A stretch of 64,000 nucleotides of DNA from the NCBI GenBank assembly GCA_023525975.1, contig CM042028.1:79793501-79857500 (forward strand). The letters are read 5' to 3'. Positions 21,230 through 32,765 of this stretch are shown here, one piece after another. Numbering within the stretch: the first letter of the stretch is position 1; the number at the start of each line of letters is the position of its first letter. Position numbers and translations under genes: made by a program. The stretch comes from Smallanthus sonchifolius (Eukaryota; Streptophyta; Magnoliopsida; Asterales; Asteraceae). A model generated the notes under the pieces. The model searched no databases and was not told where the DNA came from. It worked only from the letters and a program-made list of their open reading frames with translations.

Positions 21230-22040
21230 ATGCGTTAAAATGAATAAATGATTATGACAGATGAAAAAATAAACTCACCTGGCCAGGCTTTTATGACAAA
21301 AGTTGCTACTTTTAAACGGTTCGCTTTCACTATTTTTATGGCCTATAATATTAATTGCTGTGCTCTAGAGAACTCTTTTTAGAAGTACATATATGAATTT
21401 TTGGGAAATACCAAGTTGTATAATAAAAGGACGATCAATATATATATATTGTTTGAGTTTCATGCATGTTTCATATGGCTACTTTTACAAATAAAATATT
21501 ACACATACATACACGTACATATATAGATATACAAAGGATCAAATAAATGTCTAACAAATATCTCTTCTTTTTTGTTTTATTGGATGTATAATTTTAATTA
21601 AATAGATATATAGATAAAATAAAATAAAAATACAAAAAAAATCTCACAAAAAATAGCTACGGATTACAGAGATAAAAAAAAATTAAATATAATATTTATA
21701 AATAAAAAACTTACCACCGGTAACATATTTTAAATACATGATTGAAATTTAATTAGATGTATTATAGAGCGAAATGTGTTTAAAGAGTAATACTTATCAT
21801 ACATTAATGAAACGCTCCGATATGCATTTTACAACCAAACATGTTTTGTCATTTCTCTTGGTTTGTATACCGTTGTCGTCTCTTCTTTTTTGTGTGTATG
21901 CATTCACTGATTGACTGTCTTTTTCAATATTTATTTATTCTCCTTTCTAACTTATAGGATGTATAATTCATAAAATAGCTTTATGCATAATTTTAATAAA
22001 TAATTTTTATCTTTCCGCGGTTCTTGTAAATTGATATTAA
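21230..22040 (+). repeat. Second copy of the local duplication and AT-rich remainder
   Basis: Matches 19690-20230 and 20844-20960 in order with many small indels, so the duplication is old. It ends with ATGAAACGCTCC near 21825, as the first copy does near 20960. No gene seen. Confidence 0.65.
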
Positions 22041-22711
22041 CTAGTAGACACAAACCCGTGCGTTGAGACATCAACGGTATTTTTGGAATTCAAAAAAATA
22101 TTACGAATTGACCCGGGTTAGTTTTGAAAAAAAATATTGTATCGAAACGTAGCAGTGGAGGTGTCGATGCTATAGGAAATCTATAACACTCGGTTTAAAA
22201 TTAAATTTATGTTGAGGCGTAGATAAAATGAGGAACGTCGTGACGGTATATTCAGAATTTTATAAAATGAGAGGGATAAAGCGCGTCACTTTAGAATAAA
22301 AAACGAAACCATGAAGTAGTTTTGAAGACTTGTACAATAAAACTAACATCGAAACGTATGATACTAGTGGTTTAAAACATCCCCATACTGTAAGTATAAT
22401 TAAAGTTGAGAGAGAACAAACTTTGTGGCCATACTTTAAATAAAAGTTTTGTGATCAATTTTTAAAAAATAAATTAAAAAAACAATAAGTTGATAAATGT
22501 ATATTGCAAGTTTATTAAAGTTAAGGGGCTATATGATAGTTATTTAAAAAAAAACTTTGTAGCCAAACTTTAAAGTGTAAAAGTTTTGTGATGAATTTGT
22601 AAAAACCTAAAACTTTATGGTCAGTTTATGAATAAATGAAAACTATATGGTCAATTTGAAAAAAATTAAAAGTATACTATTCGTTATGGTTACCATTTGT
22701 AATTATATATA
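22041..22711 (-). mobile_element. Helitron-like 3' terminus and degenerate body
   Basis: On the minus strand the sequence ends AACGCACGGGTTTGTGTCTA then CTAG before a T (22041-22044). The body has the CGTAGATAAAAT/GACGGTATATTC motifs seen again near 52740-53570. The 5' end is not defined and may be overrun by the Mutator-like element at 22712. Confidence 0.35.
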
Positions 22712-23405
22712 GAGTAAATTACACGAAAGGTCTCTCTGGTTTGTCATTGTTTTGGATTTGCTCCTCAAGTATGAGAAACTATATGTTTTCTCCCCGTGGT
22801 ATTACAAATGCTAACATTATAGGTCCCCACATTGAATGTCTGTTAAATATTCTGTCAAATTTTTAGAAAATGACCAAAATAGCCTTAGTTAAAAAATAAG
22901 AAAATAAATCTTTATTTACTCAAAAGAAAATTAAGAAATCTAAAACCCACCTCACGTTTATTCCTCCACTATCGCCGCTCCCAGTTTGAATTGTCACTGC
23001 CATCATCTCCGACGAGTCCATCACCACAACCATGGAGAGCTAAACAACCACCACCATGGCAGCCACTGTTGCGGTTCTTTCCTTAACCATCATATCCATC
23101 GAGTCCATCCGTCCCCAACCCCACAACCAAAAAAATCCCCTCCTATGTATAAGTCGTCTTCTTCGACGAGTTCTGATTCCCGACGAAACTGGTAGTCAAA
23201 GACGAGATGGGGATAATTGATTAAGGTTCCAGGAGTATTTAAAAACATGAAGTCCGGTAAAGCGAAACTAGTTGCCGGTGCACTTTCTTGAATCTGAGTT
23301 TGTGATTTGGAAGCACACCATGTCTTAAATTTTATTTTATTTTATTTTGAGTAAATTCAGGGAAAGGGGGCAGGGTCAAGTCAAAATCACGCGGTTGACT
23401 GTGGG

Positions 23406-26405
23406 TAGTGGCGAATACATAATTTTTTGATAGGGGGTGGCAAAATACGAATCAATAAAAATGGGTCGGTCAAAAAATAGGTTGGTCAAAAAATGGGTCG
23501 GGGTAAAGTAACACAAATAATGATAAAAATAATATTAAACCGTTAAATATACAAAAAATATAGTTCATTAAATATAATAGAAAAAGTACATCTTACAGTT
23601 GTCCTCTACGTGTTTTCATCTTTTGGAAACGCTCAATTACATCTTCGTTAGTAACATTTGCAAGTTCATATTTTTCTACGGCACAAATTACGCAAGCATT
23701 CAAGAAATCATCACCAATACGATTGCGCAAACTTGACTTTACCCGCTTCATCGCCGAAAAACATCTTTCAACGCTTGCGGTTACAACTGGCAAAACCAAT
23801 GCTAGCTTTAATAATCATAAACCAAATAATAAGTAACATGTTTCCTTGTTTTAACCATCACTTTAGCAAGGTCTGCGATACCATTCAAGTTAGCAAAATT
23901 TGTATCCTTTAGCACATTATGATGATATGCTCCAAGTTGATGCTCAAGCATAACCTTTTCCCCATCACCAAAATCACATGGATAAAAATCACTCAACCGG
24001 AGTAACTTTGATGCATCAAAGTTAGAGAAAGAGTTACACGGGCTCAAAGCTGCCATATTTTTAAGTAATTCTGTGTTAACTTTATTAAAACGGTCACCAA
24101 ACTCTTGAATCAACATGTCCATAACCGTGTTAAAGCAATCAAACTTGAAATAATGTTGATTAGTGATTTTGTTCCTTTGTACTCGAGGTCTTGAGTTAAC
24201 ATAATCTTCCGCCATGTTCAAGATTTGTATATTATGCTTTCCACAAAAAGAAGATATTTTTTTAAAAGGGGATCAAATCCACATTCTCTAAAATCTTCCA
24301 ACATTTCTTTGGTTAATTCCATCAATGAAACCGCTTCTAATATGTCTTGATCTTTCCTTTGAAGTGCTCTTGATAACATATCTGTGAGCCCTAAAATGTG
24401 TAACATCAAATGCAAATAAAACACAAAGTCAAATGATTCGAAATATTCTAAAATACCATTTGCTTGACATTTGCTAGAATCATCTAGGCTTTCGCTTGCA
24501 ATGTATTCAAGCACTTTAACAATAGTTGAAAACAAATCAACAAAGCGTGTAAGTGTTTTATAGTGAGAATTCCATCATGTGTCTCCTGGTCGTGTAAGAG
24601 AAAGCTCTTGGTTTAACCCACTTCCAGATTTAGTTAACCCACAACCAATCTCTTTTTCTACCTTTTCTCTCTCAGTTTCTCGAATAGTATATTTTCTTTT
24701 ACAAGAAGCACATACCACGTTCATCAAAGTGGTTACCTTGTCAAAAAACTTCTCAACACCCACATGTTTTCTTGCAACCGACACAACAACTAACTGAAGT
24801 TGATGAGCAAAACAATGTATATAATATTCAGATTTGTTTTCTTCCAGAATCTTTGCTTTCAAACCATTAAAATCACCACGCATATTGCTTGCTCCATCAT
24901 AACCTTGACCTCATAACCATTTCAAACTCGATTTATATTTTGCAAAAAAAGTGTCAATCGAAGACTTAAGAACTGAAGAAGATGTTTCCAACACATGAAC
25001 AACTCCACAAATCTCTCCTTAATAACTCCATGTGCATCAACATATCTCAAAACAATAGCCATTTGTTCTTTTCGAGATACATCACTAGATTCATCGACTA
25101 ATAATGAAAACACGTCATTGCCAATTTCTTTAAAGATATTTTTTAGCACTTCTTTTTTAAAACAATGAGCAATATCCTTTTGAGTACTTGTACACAAATA
25201 TTTATTATTCCCTAGGGCTTTTGGTAACTTTTTTAGTTCTTCATTTTCACCTATGATTAAATCCATTAATTCTAAAAAGATACCTTTAAAATTAGAAGTG
25301 TCTTTTTCATCATGACCACGAAATGGTAGTGCACATTTCAAACAAAACCTACAAGCTTTAATTGTGGCATTCAATCGAATTTGATTTTCTTTTCTCATAA
25401 TATCAACTTGTTTATGAAGGGCGACATCAACAGACTGAATTTGATTTACTAGATCTTCACATTTTTTAAGTGCACTATCGTGGAAACTATTAACATCACC
25501 AACATGTCTATCAAATCTCTCTAAAGATTTGTTCCAACCATTAAAGCCTATTGTCATAAATGCATCCCGTCCACCTTCATTAGCAATCCCAATGACAACA
25601 TAATCTCTACATAAATAACAACATAAACAAAAGGCTTTGTCTCCTTTTACAATATACTCTAACCAATTTCCATATTGATCAAACCAAGCAGGTACGAAAC
25701 GTCGTTCTTTACTCCCTATCATTTTTTTGGGAAATCACGTCCACGCGGTTGGCAAGGTCCTTTTAACCAATATTTTCTTCTTTTTTCATCTCTTTGATTT
25801 GAGTGATAATCTAAAATTCTTATTCTATCAATGGGATCTCAAGAAAGATTATCCAAAGCAACTAATTTAGGCATAGAAGGAGTACAGATAGGTGAGAGAA
25901 TACTACTAGATGCATTTTTACTTGAAGATGACACTTTTCTTTTTAAAAAGTTTTTCATAAATTTTTCCATAGCTCCTAATATAAACAAATAATATATGAA
26001 AAACGAAATAAACATAATCAAACAAATCTAAAAAAAGCAAACTATTTAACAAATACAAAAATTAAAAGGAATTAAAAGGCTTTATTGTATAAACTTATAA
26101 AAAGAACTTACCAATTATATGAGGAATTGAGGATTGAGGAAGCAGATGAAATCGAGGATTCAGAGGTGCAGATGGGGTCGTGGGGAGAGCAACAGCAGTC
26201 AGTCGTATGAGAAAAAATTGGAACTTGAATGAGTGAATTTAAGTTGTCAAATGAATTAGTGTTACTAGTGGGCCCCAACCAAAAAACTGCAGTGCCCCCA
26301 TTGATAAAATATGGGCTAAAATGCATATAAAATATTTTTTTTCCATTACAAAAGGCCCAGTACGGGGTGCCTTTGCCCCCTAGTTATGGGCTGGATCCGC
26401 TTCTG
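23406..26405 (-). mobile_element. hAT transposon (3000 bp) inside the zinc-finger relic
   Basis: Termini TAGTGGCGAATACATAA and, reverse-complemented, CAGAAGCGGATCCAGCCCATAA. A perfect 8-bp duplication ACTGTGGG flanks it (23398-23405 and 26406-26413). It carries a degenerate transposase on the minus strand. Confidence 0.88.
23593..26021 (-). pseudogene. hAT transposase pseudogene (TTF/DUF4371 type)
   Basis: Relic of a hAT transposase of the zinc-finger MYM-type-protein-1-like group. From the N-terminus: MEKFMKNFLKRK leader (near 25970); TTF-type zinc-binding region with FVPAWFDQYGNWLEY and AFCLCCYLC (25700-25610); DUF4371/catalytic region with FSLLVDESSDVSRKEQMAIV (about 25130-25060); IHCFAHQLQLVVV (near 24810); and the C-terminal dimerisation domain TASVERCFSAMKRVKSSLRN (23760-23700). 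At least five stops or frameshifts break it into pieces. Not functional. Confidence 0.87.
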
Positions 26406-27137
26406 ACTGTGGGTGGTGGAAGTGGTTCTTTCAGAAGTCGTGGCCGTAGGTCCGGTGCCGTAGTTGTAACCATCGTAGTGACGCTTCTTGTGGCCGCCGA
26501 GTGCTGGACGGGTGGGGAACGATCTGTGACAGATAGAGCACTAATGGGCCTTACCACTAGGCTTCAAACTAGAGACGGTACTAGCAGTTGTGGTGGCGGA
26601 GGTAGATGGGTGGTCATCGGAGACGTTTTTTCGCCGAATGCTTGGTAGGAAGAAAATTCCTTGTTGCAAACATTACACTTGTAAGAAACAGGTTGATGAA
26701 GACGTGGCAGTGGAGGTGACTGGGTAGCAGCGGCAGGGACGGTGGTGGTGCCTCTACCGGAGAGCAACATAAGGCAGAAAGCTAAGTACTCCTCCTATGA
26801 GTTTCAAGCGAGGAGGTGGTCGCCGACGGTAGTGTTGTTGACGGAAATGAAGGGAAGAAGGTGAAGAAAGAAGATGCAGATGGTGAGAAAGAAGATGAAG
26901 AAGGTGTGGGGGGGGGGGATCTAGGGTTCTATTTTTAAATTATATTTTATTTTTTTTATTAAATGGTATTTTAGTATTTTTATACTCACTTAGCATGTAA
27001 AGTTAACTTTCATCCATGCTGGGGAGCTATTATGTTACCCGATGGGGAAGAAAACATGTAGTTTCTTAAACATGGGGAGCAAATCCAAAACAATAACAAA
27101 TCAGAAGGACCTTTCGTGTAATTTACTCTTATATATA

Positions 27138-28663
27138 ATATTAAGGGAAAGATTCACCTAATATTAACCAATATTTCATATGTTCTACTAAAGTCAATTA
27201 AAATTGTTTTCCTTTTTAAACTTACTCAACTTTATTATGTGTTTTAATCTTATTAAATTATTTTATAAATATTAATTTTTTTTCAAAACTAAGTGATATA
27301 AATTGAAAATATATGAATTTTGGTTACTTTTTAGTGATTATTTTTTTTCTAATTGGACTTAAAATGAACATTATAAAACATGGTTATTAGTTAGTGATTT
27401 ATTGGAGCAACTAATAATAGTGGAGAGAATTTAAAGAGACAAAAAACTTTAAGTAACTTTAACAGAACAAATGAAAATTTGGTTAATATTGTGTGATCTT
27501 TTTCCTCATTTAATTTTAACACTACAAATTAATTTCTAAATATGAGTTATATTGTAGGTAATTCCTCATGTAATTTTAACACTAAAAATTATATAAGGGT
27601 TGTATCCTAAGAAACCACTCTTTGTTGTAGAAACTAAGAAACTCGTTCTTAATCATTCATTAAAAAACTCATTAAATCATTATGCGGTTCATAATTTAAA
27701 GACAATAAAATAATACGTTTTCAATTTTAAAATTCTTAAAATACCTAAATGAGTAAATTTAGATCCCTTGATTTAACAAAATCACTCTTTCTCCCTCTAT
27801 ATATCCATATCCAATCAAATACACAGCTTACACACTTTTTACATATTTGTAAAGTAGGTTAAGATGTGTAAAATCAAATACAAATTGTAAAGAACCCTAA
27901 AACATGATTTTAACTCTCTCTCCAGTTTCGTTTTACATTTGTGTAAAATCAAATACATATGTGTAAATTCGGTTTACACATGTGTAAATTTAGTTTACTA
28001 AGTTGTATTACACGTGTAAAAATGGAAAACACGTGTGTGATAAACAAATTACACATGTCTAAAACTCATATATTCAAAATACAAGACATTCAAGCTGTCA
28101 TTCATATCCCAAAATATGATTCTTCAATTTTGATCATACCCAATTCACAAAATAGAAATGAGATATGGGTTACTAAGCTTTTCAATTTTTGATCATACCC
28201 AATTTACAATTTAGCCAAATGGAACAAAGGTTGATGATATTGAAATATACATGCTTGCGTAGAGCAAATACTAGACCACAAATTATCTAATCTCTTCAAA
28301 GCTTTATATAAGTAGGCTCCACCTACACCATCAGTCCACCAACTTCCACACCTACTTCAATGTCCTCCATTATCCTCTATATATCCCCAAAAGTGAAAAG
28401 GAACACATTTATAGTCAGCTAGGGCTATAATCAAACACCTGGTGTGCAACATATATACACAAACAAAATTCTTGAAAAAATGGTTACTTGGGTTCGTGAA
28501 GGCATCGCTTTGGGCTGGAAAGACAACTTCTTTGGTATTTGAATATTGTAAACGAAAGGGTGGTTAGAATAGCCATTGAATTTCGATGGGTGTGGTTGAA
28601 GCTGAACGTGAATCACAAGCATCATTGTTCAGGATTTAGGAATGCTTTCGGTTACAGAATAAG
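27138..28663. other. AT-rich intergenic DNA with TACACATGTGTAAA motifs
   Basis: No gene supported. Between 27840 and 28070 short palindromic TACACATGTGTAAAT and related motifs recur about six times, as in some MITEs or Helitrons, but no element ends could be set. ORFs at 27959-28192 and 28431-28625 lack family features. Confidence 0.35.
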
Positions 28664-28855
28664 ATGTTCAAAATCCGAACCGAAGAGTTCGTGCTGAAGT
28701 CTCCGACGAGTGCAGCTGCAGCCGTGGACTTTTTAGAGAGAGTGCAGACGCGTCTTTCTAGAGAGAGTGATAGCGAGAGAGGATGGGTGCAGAATGAAAC
28801 TTATTTTTTAGAGAGGGTAGTAGGGGCGTTTGAAGATGGTGAGAGAACAGATTTA

Positions 28856-29835
28856 GGAGTCGTTTGGTTCACAGAATTTTACCAGAAGGAATTTGAATTT
28901 GATTGAATTGGAATTGATTCCAACAAAAGTTTACATTGTGTTTGGTTTGTAAGTTTAAGGATGAAATTGAAATGTTAAATAAATAATGGACCAAATTTCC
29001 CGTTCTTATTCCTTCTATTTTCCCATTACTCCCTCTATTGTTCTTCGTCATCAACAACCCTCCAGCTAGGGCTTCGTCTTCAATAGACCCAAAAATCTTA
29101 ATCCATGATCCTCTTCAGCAAAATTGTCTGCGGGGCTTACGTTATTGAAATAGAAAAGCCACAACTGATTTCTTTCTGTTGGTTTTATTGAGGTTTGGTG
29201 ATGGCGATTTCTGACTCCCTTTCAGTTCGATTTGGTGTTCTCCTGTTCAATTTTTTGTTCGATCTTCTTCATTTTTTTTCTATTTTGAATTGAACCTTTA
29301 CTTCGTCTTCCCTAAATTCGTATTTATCATTCATCTTCATCCCCAAATTCATCAAGTTAAAACTCGATTTCTTGAATGAACGGACACATCACTATTTCTA
29401 TTTTCGTTTCATGGAATGAAACTGGAAATTGTTTCTCGCTATTTTTTTTCGAACTCAAAATTAAGAAGAAATGTGGATCAGTTTGCTTTGGATTTTTGTT
29501 TATGTTTATGTTTTGAGGGATTTTAGATTTTTGTTGAAAGCTTTATTTTATGCTTATGTTAGTTTTAAATTTTGGTTTCTATTTTTAGATTTTGATTCTT
29601 TGTTCAAATCTTCATCGTTTATGGAGATGAATACGAGCATGATGATGATAAATAGAGGGTATTTTTGGTAATTGTCTAACATTCAAATTTCATCAGAGGA
29701 GCGAATGATTCTTACATTCCAATGAATGATGGAATGTTTTCCAATTCCAACCCCATTGTGTGTTAACCAAACATGTTTTTGGATAGAAAACCTTTTAATT
29801 TTAATTCTCTTGGATTCCATGAACCAAGCGGGCTC
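28856..29835. mobile_element. Possible Harbinger-like element (980 bp)
   Basis: Left end GGAGTCGTTTGGTTCACAGAAT and reverse-complemented right end GAGCCCGCTTGGTTCATGGAAT match at 15 of 22 positions. Flanks are TTA and TTT, a worn TTA duplication. No transposase. An ATG-led fragment near 29200 may be captured DNA. Confidence 0.45.
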
Positions 29836-30225
29836 TTTGGGTTTAAAGGGGAGAGACAAAATGACACAAATAAGCCTCCTTTTAAAGGAACACGTGTAAA
29901 AAAATATAAAAATCTACCACATGCTTGGATTTGAAACTGGGTATGTTATCTTAAACTAGATGGGTTAACTAATCCACCTACTTTACATTCTCTTATTTAA
30001 TCAAGCCAATTTTTTTTTTTAGTCACTCTCAAAATTCTTATGAGGCCATTTTCATTGGGTCACTTGACTCATAGTCATTAACGTGCCTCCGCCCATGTGT
30101 GGAACTTATCGCATGTGGGTGAGGTGGTGTTTCAGGAGGTGGGTGAACCGGTGGTGGGTAATTAACTCGTAAACTAAGTAATAAAATAAAAACAAGCTAA
30201 AGTTCATATTTGATTAAAATAAAAA
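29836..30225. other. Intergenic DNA, nothing recognised
   Basis: AT-rich. No ORF, terminal repeat or family motif seen. Confidence 0.3.
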
Positions 30226-30616
30226 GGAAAATTGGCTTTTAATATTCCAACTATGACCCGTTGCTGATAATAATCCATACTAACAGTTTGGCTGGTAGCA
30301 GTCCTAACTTTCATTTTTTTTGTAAATGGCAGTCTCAATAGCATAATCATAATGGATTTATACTCGATTTACATTTATTTCGCTCAAAATGATTATTTTG
30401 AATGAAATGGAGAAACGTACAAGCGAAATCGAGTGGGAACCGAGTGTAAATCGAGTGGGAACCGAGTGTAAATCGAGTGTAGATCCATTATGATTATGCT
30501 ATTGGGACTGACCTTTATAACAAAAGTGAAAATTGAGACTGCCACCAACCAAACTGTTAGTATGAATTATTATAAGCTAATGGGTCATAGTTTGGATTAT
30601 TAAAAACCAATTTACC
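30226..30616. mobile_element. MULE-type MITE with ~150-bp inverted arms (391 bp)
   Basis: Nearly the whole element is an inverted repeat: left GGAAAATTGGCTTTTAA ... ACTATGACCCGTT ... CATACTAACAGTTTGG ... CATAATCATAATGGAT, right the reverse complement with few changes. A perfect 9-bp duplication AAATAAAAA flanks it (30217-30225 and 30617-30625), though low in complexity. The loop contains two and a half GGGAACCGAGTGTAAATCGAGT repeats (about 30437-30482). Transcripts would fold into a long hairpin. Confidence 0.75.
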
Positions 30617-30634
30617 AAATAAAAATAAAATATT

Positions 30635-31177
30635 ATACTTTTGTGTTTTACATAAATAGTCCTTGCAATTAAAATAGTATTAATCACATAAATGATCCTT
30701 GAATTATAAAGGGTAACTTGGCCATTTTATCTAAACTTAACATAAAAGTTAATAGAAGTTAGTGTTAATACATAAACTTGTTACAAAAATGAAAACACAA
30801 ACCCCAAACATGCAACTTCTCAAAGTTAGTATCCAAACCTATTAATTTGCACAAACTACAGTGAACATCTCTGTAATTTTTTTAAACGACTAGATATTAC
30901 CCTACCTTTCATACTCATCTGAATCAACACCACAATTAATTTACACCAAACCGTAATAGGCGTGGGTCGAATCCTTAATATCAAGAATAGCTTCACCACT
31001 GTAACTCCAAATGACAAATTAACCCCCCCCCCACACTGAACATCTATGTAAGTAACTCTAATTTTATATAAGATTCAATTCTTTTGTTTACCTTTAATTA
31101 GTATAAAAAAGTGCTTATATAAAAACCACTTTTAAGTATAAAGATTTGTGCAAATAGATCATTAATTGTATGAGATA
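30635..31177. other. AT-rich intergenic DNA
   Basis: No gene or repeat recognised. A run of ten C residues lies at 31024-31033. Confidence 0.3.
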
Positions 31178-31187
31178 ATGTTTGATT

Positions 31188-31381
31188 ATTTTTTTTGAAC
31201 AGCAAAGACCCGGCCATCCGGGATCACCCTGGCAAACATAACACCTTTCCGCCCGAAGAACAGAACGTGGTGACCTGGCCCACCGATCCAGCAGGAAACC
31301 CACATGGGAAATCCCTCTGGCTCGCCTAAAAGCAAGACTGGAACCGGCGACCTCCCATATGAAAAGTCACCGGGTACCACT
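31188..31381 (-). mobile_element. tRNA-type SINE
   Basis: On the minus strand it has a B-box-like GGAGGTCGCCGGTTCCAGTC, a 3' domain GGTGGGCCAGGTCACCACGT ... CCCGGATGGCCGGGTC, and an A-rich tail (TTTTTTTT on the plus strand). A 10-bp duplication ATGTTTGATT flanks it (31178-31187 and 31382-31391). The 3' domain is shared with the SINE at 52201. ORFs across it are not genes. Confidence 0.78.
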
Positions 31382-31391
31382 ATGTTTGATT

Positions 31392-31768
31392 TGATCTCTT
31401 TTGATAAGTTGTCACTTCTTCAAATACCTTGATTCTTTATTTCTTATAATTGTCTTCGAAACATTTTTTCAATAAGTCGTTTTTCGTTTAATAGATACCC
31501 TTTCCTAAATGACTATCAGTGAGCTTTAATGCGTTATGATGAACTTCTAGTTTAGTTCAATTTTATTTATTTAAAAGTTACACACACTAACAATACAAAG
31601 ATTCTTAACTAAAAGTGATCAGTTTGTAAATTATCAAAACATAAGTGTGTTAAATGTAAATTCGTTCAATCCAAAATTATTTTTGCACTAGCGTCCTTGT
31701 TTATCTCATCTAATGTTATTGTTGTCTTCTAATGTTTGTTTGATGTGTTCTTTCTCATAGCTTGAATT
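31392..31768. other. AT-rich intergenic DNA
   Basis: No ORF or repeat of note seen. Confidence 0.3.
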
Positions 31769-32408
31769 TAGGAACGATAAAAGGGATGGGTTTCGATAAA
31801 TTTAATCACATACTCGATTGTAAAATCGTGTCGTATACTTTGCCGGATACGCGTGGGGTAATTGTCAAGTATTGGGCATAGCCACAGATATCGGGTATAC
31901 CCGTTAGTTTGTTAAAAGAAAAAAATACATGTTGGGATTTTCAAGTACACTTTTTTTTACCATTATAACTTTTATATAATTTTATGTTTCTAACAACTAC
32001 AACAATTAAAATACGATAAATTATGTACATATCATCATCACCATAAAATATTTCAAATATCTAAAATATGTAAATTTAATGATGATAAAAATCTCAAACG
32101 ATAATTTCAAACTTCATAGCATACAAAATCTAAATAGTATAATCACATACATATCTCGGAATAAACTTTCATTTTCCACATAATAAAGCTAATAATATGA
32201 AGCACTGGGTCAAGGGAAAATAAAAATAAAATATAGAATTTTTCTGGTATATGATTCGGATAAAAGGATATATGATTTCGGGTATTCGGGTCGGATATCA
32301 CCTAATGGGTACCCAAACTCGTGAAATTTTTTATCAATCCCATACCCAAATAACCGTCCCGAATTTTTCATCGGGATTCGGGTTCCCATTTTTTTTTTGC
32401 CGTCCCTA
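31769..32408. mobile_element. hAT-type MITE (about 640 bp)
   Basis: Left end TAGGAACGATAAAAGGG and reverse-complemented right end TAGGGACGGCAAAAAAA. Flanks suggest a worn 8-bp duplication (GCTTGAAT/ACTTGATT, allowing a 1-2 base shift in the ends). The subterminal parts hold GGGTATACCCGTTAGTTT and ATTCGGGT motifs, which also occur in the element at 59849, so the two are siblings. Confidence 0.6.
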
Positions 32409-32765
32409 AACTTGATTCACTCAAGCTTTGTTGAATTGTGTGTTTAAATTTATCAGGGACTAATTTGACTTTTATAGAACTTGAAGTGCTTCCAAAGGTT
32501 TCTTTTGATATTTTTTCAGTTGGGCCCACAGGCCACAAGCCTCCTCACCCACCTCCGCAACCTATCATTTATCAATGTTAAAGGATCAGGTGACGCTCTA
32601 ATAACGCCGTAAACGGTTACCCTAACGACCGCCGCCGCCACAACGGAACAGCCATCCAAATTCGCAACCATTGAGCCCGATCGCAAGAGGAAGGAGCCCG
32701 CAGATTTGGCCGCTGCCGGAAATCATCGAAGTAACCACAAACACCGCCACGACAAGAAGTCGAAA
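32409..32765 (+). promoter_or_regulatory. Promoter and 5' UTR region of the PIN1-like gene
   Basis: Contains TGGGCCCACAGGCC near 32521, a site II-like TGGGCC element common in plant housekeeping promoters, then a GC-richer stretch (CGCCGCCGCCACAACGG) before the ATG at 32766. The reading frame is open upstream to 32613 but holds no ATG. Confidence 0.45.

Larger units (their letters stand above)
23240..26820 (-). pseudogene. C1-2i C2H2 zinc-finger (ZAT10/STZ-like) pseudogene split by a hAT
   Basis: Relic of a plant two-finger C2H2 repressor of the ZAT10/STZ/AZF group (stress-induced nuclear repressors). Minus-strand order: B-box-like EEYLAFCLMLLSGRG (near 26790); first finger YKCNVCNKEFSSYQAFG (near 26680), whose GGHKASH end is deleted with a frameshift; second finger CSICHRSFPTRPALGGHKKRH (near 26530-26470), preceded by an in-frame stop; then, beyond the hAT insertion at 23406-26405, an EAR/DLN-type motif FDLTLPPFPEF (near 23360). 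Reading passes across the hAT when one target-duplication copy is ignored. The start region is lost. The gene lies wholly inside the Mutator-like element and is surely dead. Confidence 0.85.
22712..27128. mobile_element. Mutator-like element carrying a zinc-finger gene (Pack-MULE)
   Basis: Long terminal inverted repeats: left GAGTAAATTACACGAAAGGT continuing through TTGTTTTGGATTTGCTCC, and the right end as its near-perfect reverse complement (27000-27128). A perfect 9-bp duplication TTATATATA flanks it (22703-22711 and 27129-27137), diagnostic of Mutator elements. Without the 3-kb hAT inserted in it, the element is about 1.4 kb. It encodes no transposase but contains a broken C2H2 zinc-finger gene, the definition of a Pack-MULE. 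Confidence 0.85.

Noticed and set aside
28664..28906. 80-residue ORF (MFKIRTEEFVLKSPTSAAAA...)
   Set aside because: Gene-like composition in its first half, but no recognised family, and it ends inside the MITE-like element at 28856; not strong enough to annotate.
31115..31380. Two overlapping minus-strand ORFs
   Set aside because: Both are read from the SINE body.
32706..32765. Extended N-terminus of the PIN1-like protein
   Set aside because: The frame is open but starts from TTG; the first ATG is at 32766 and plant PIN1 proteins are about 120 residues.
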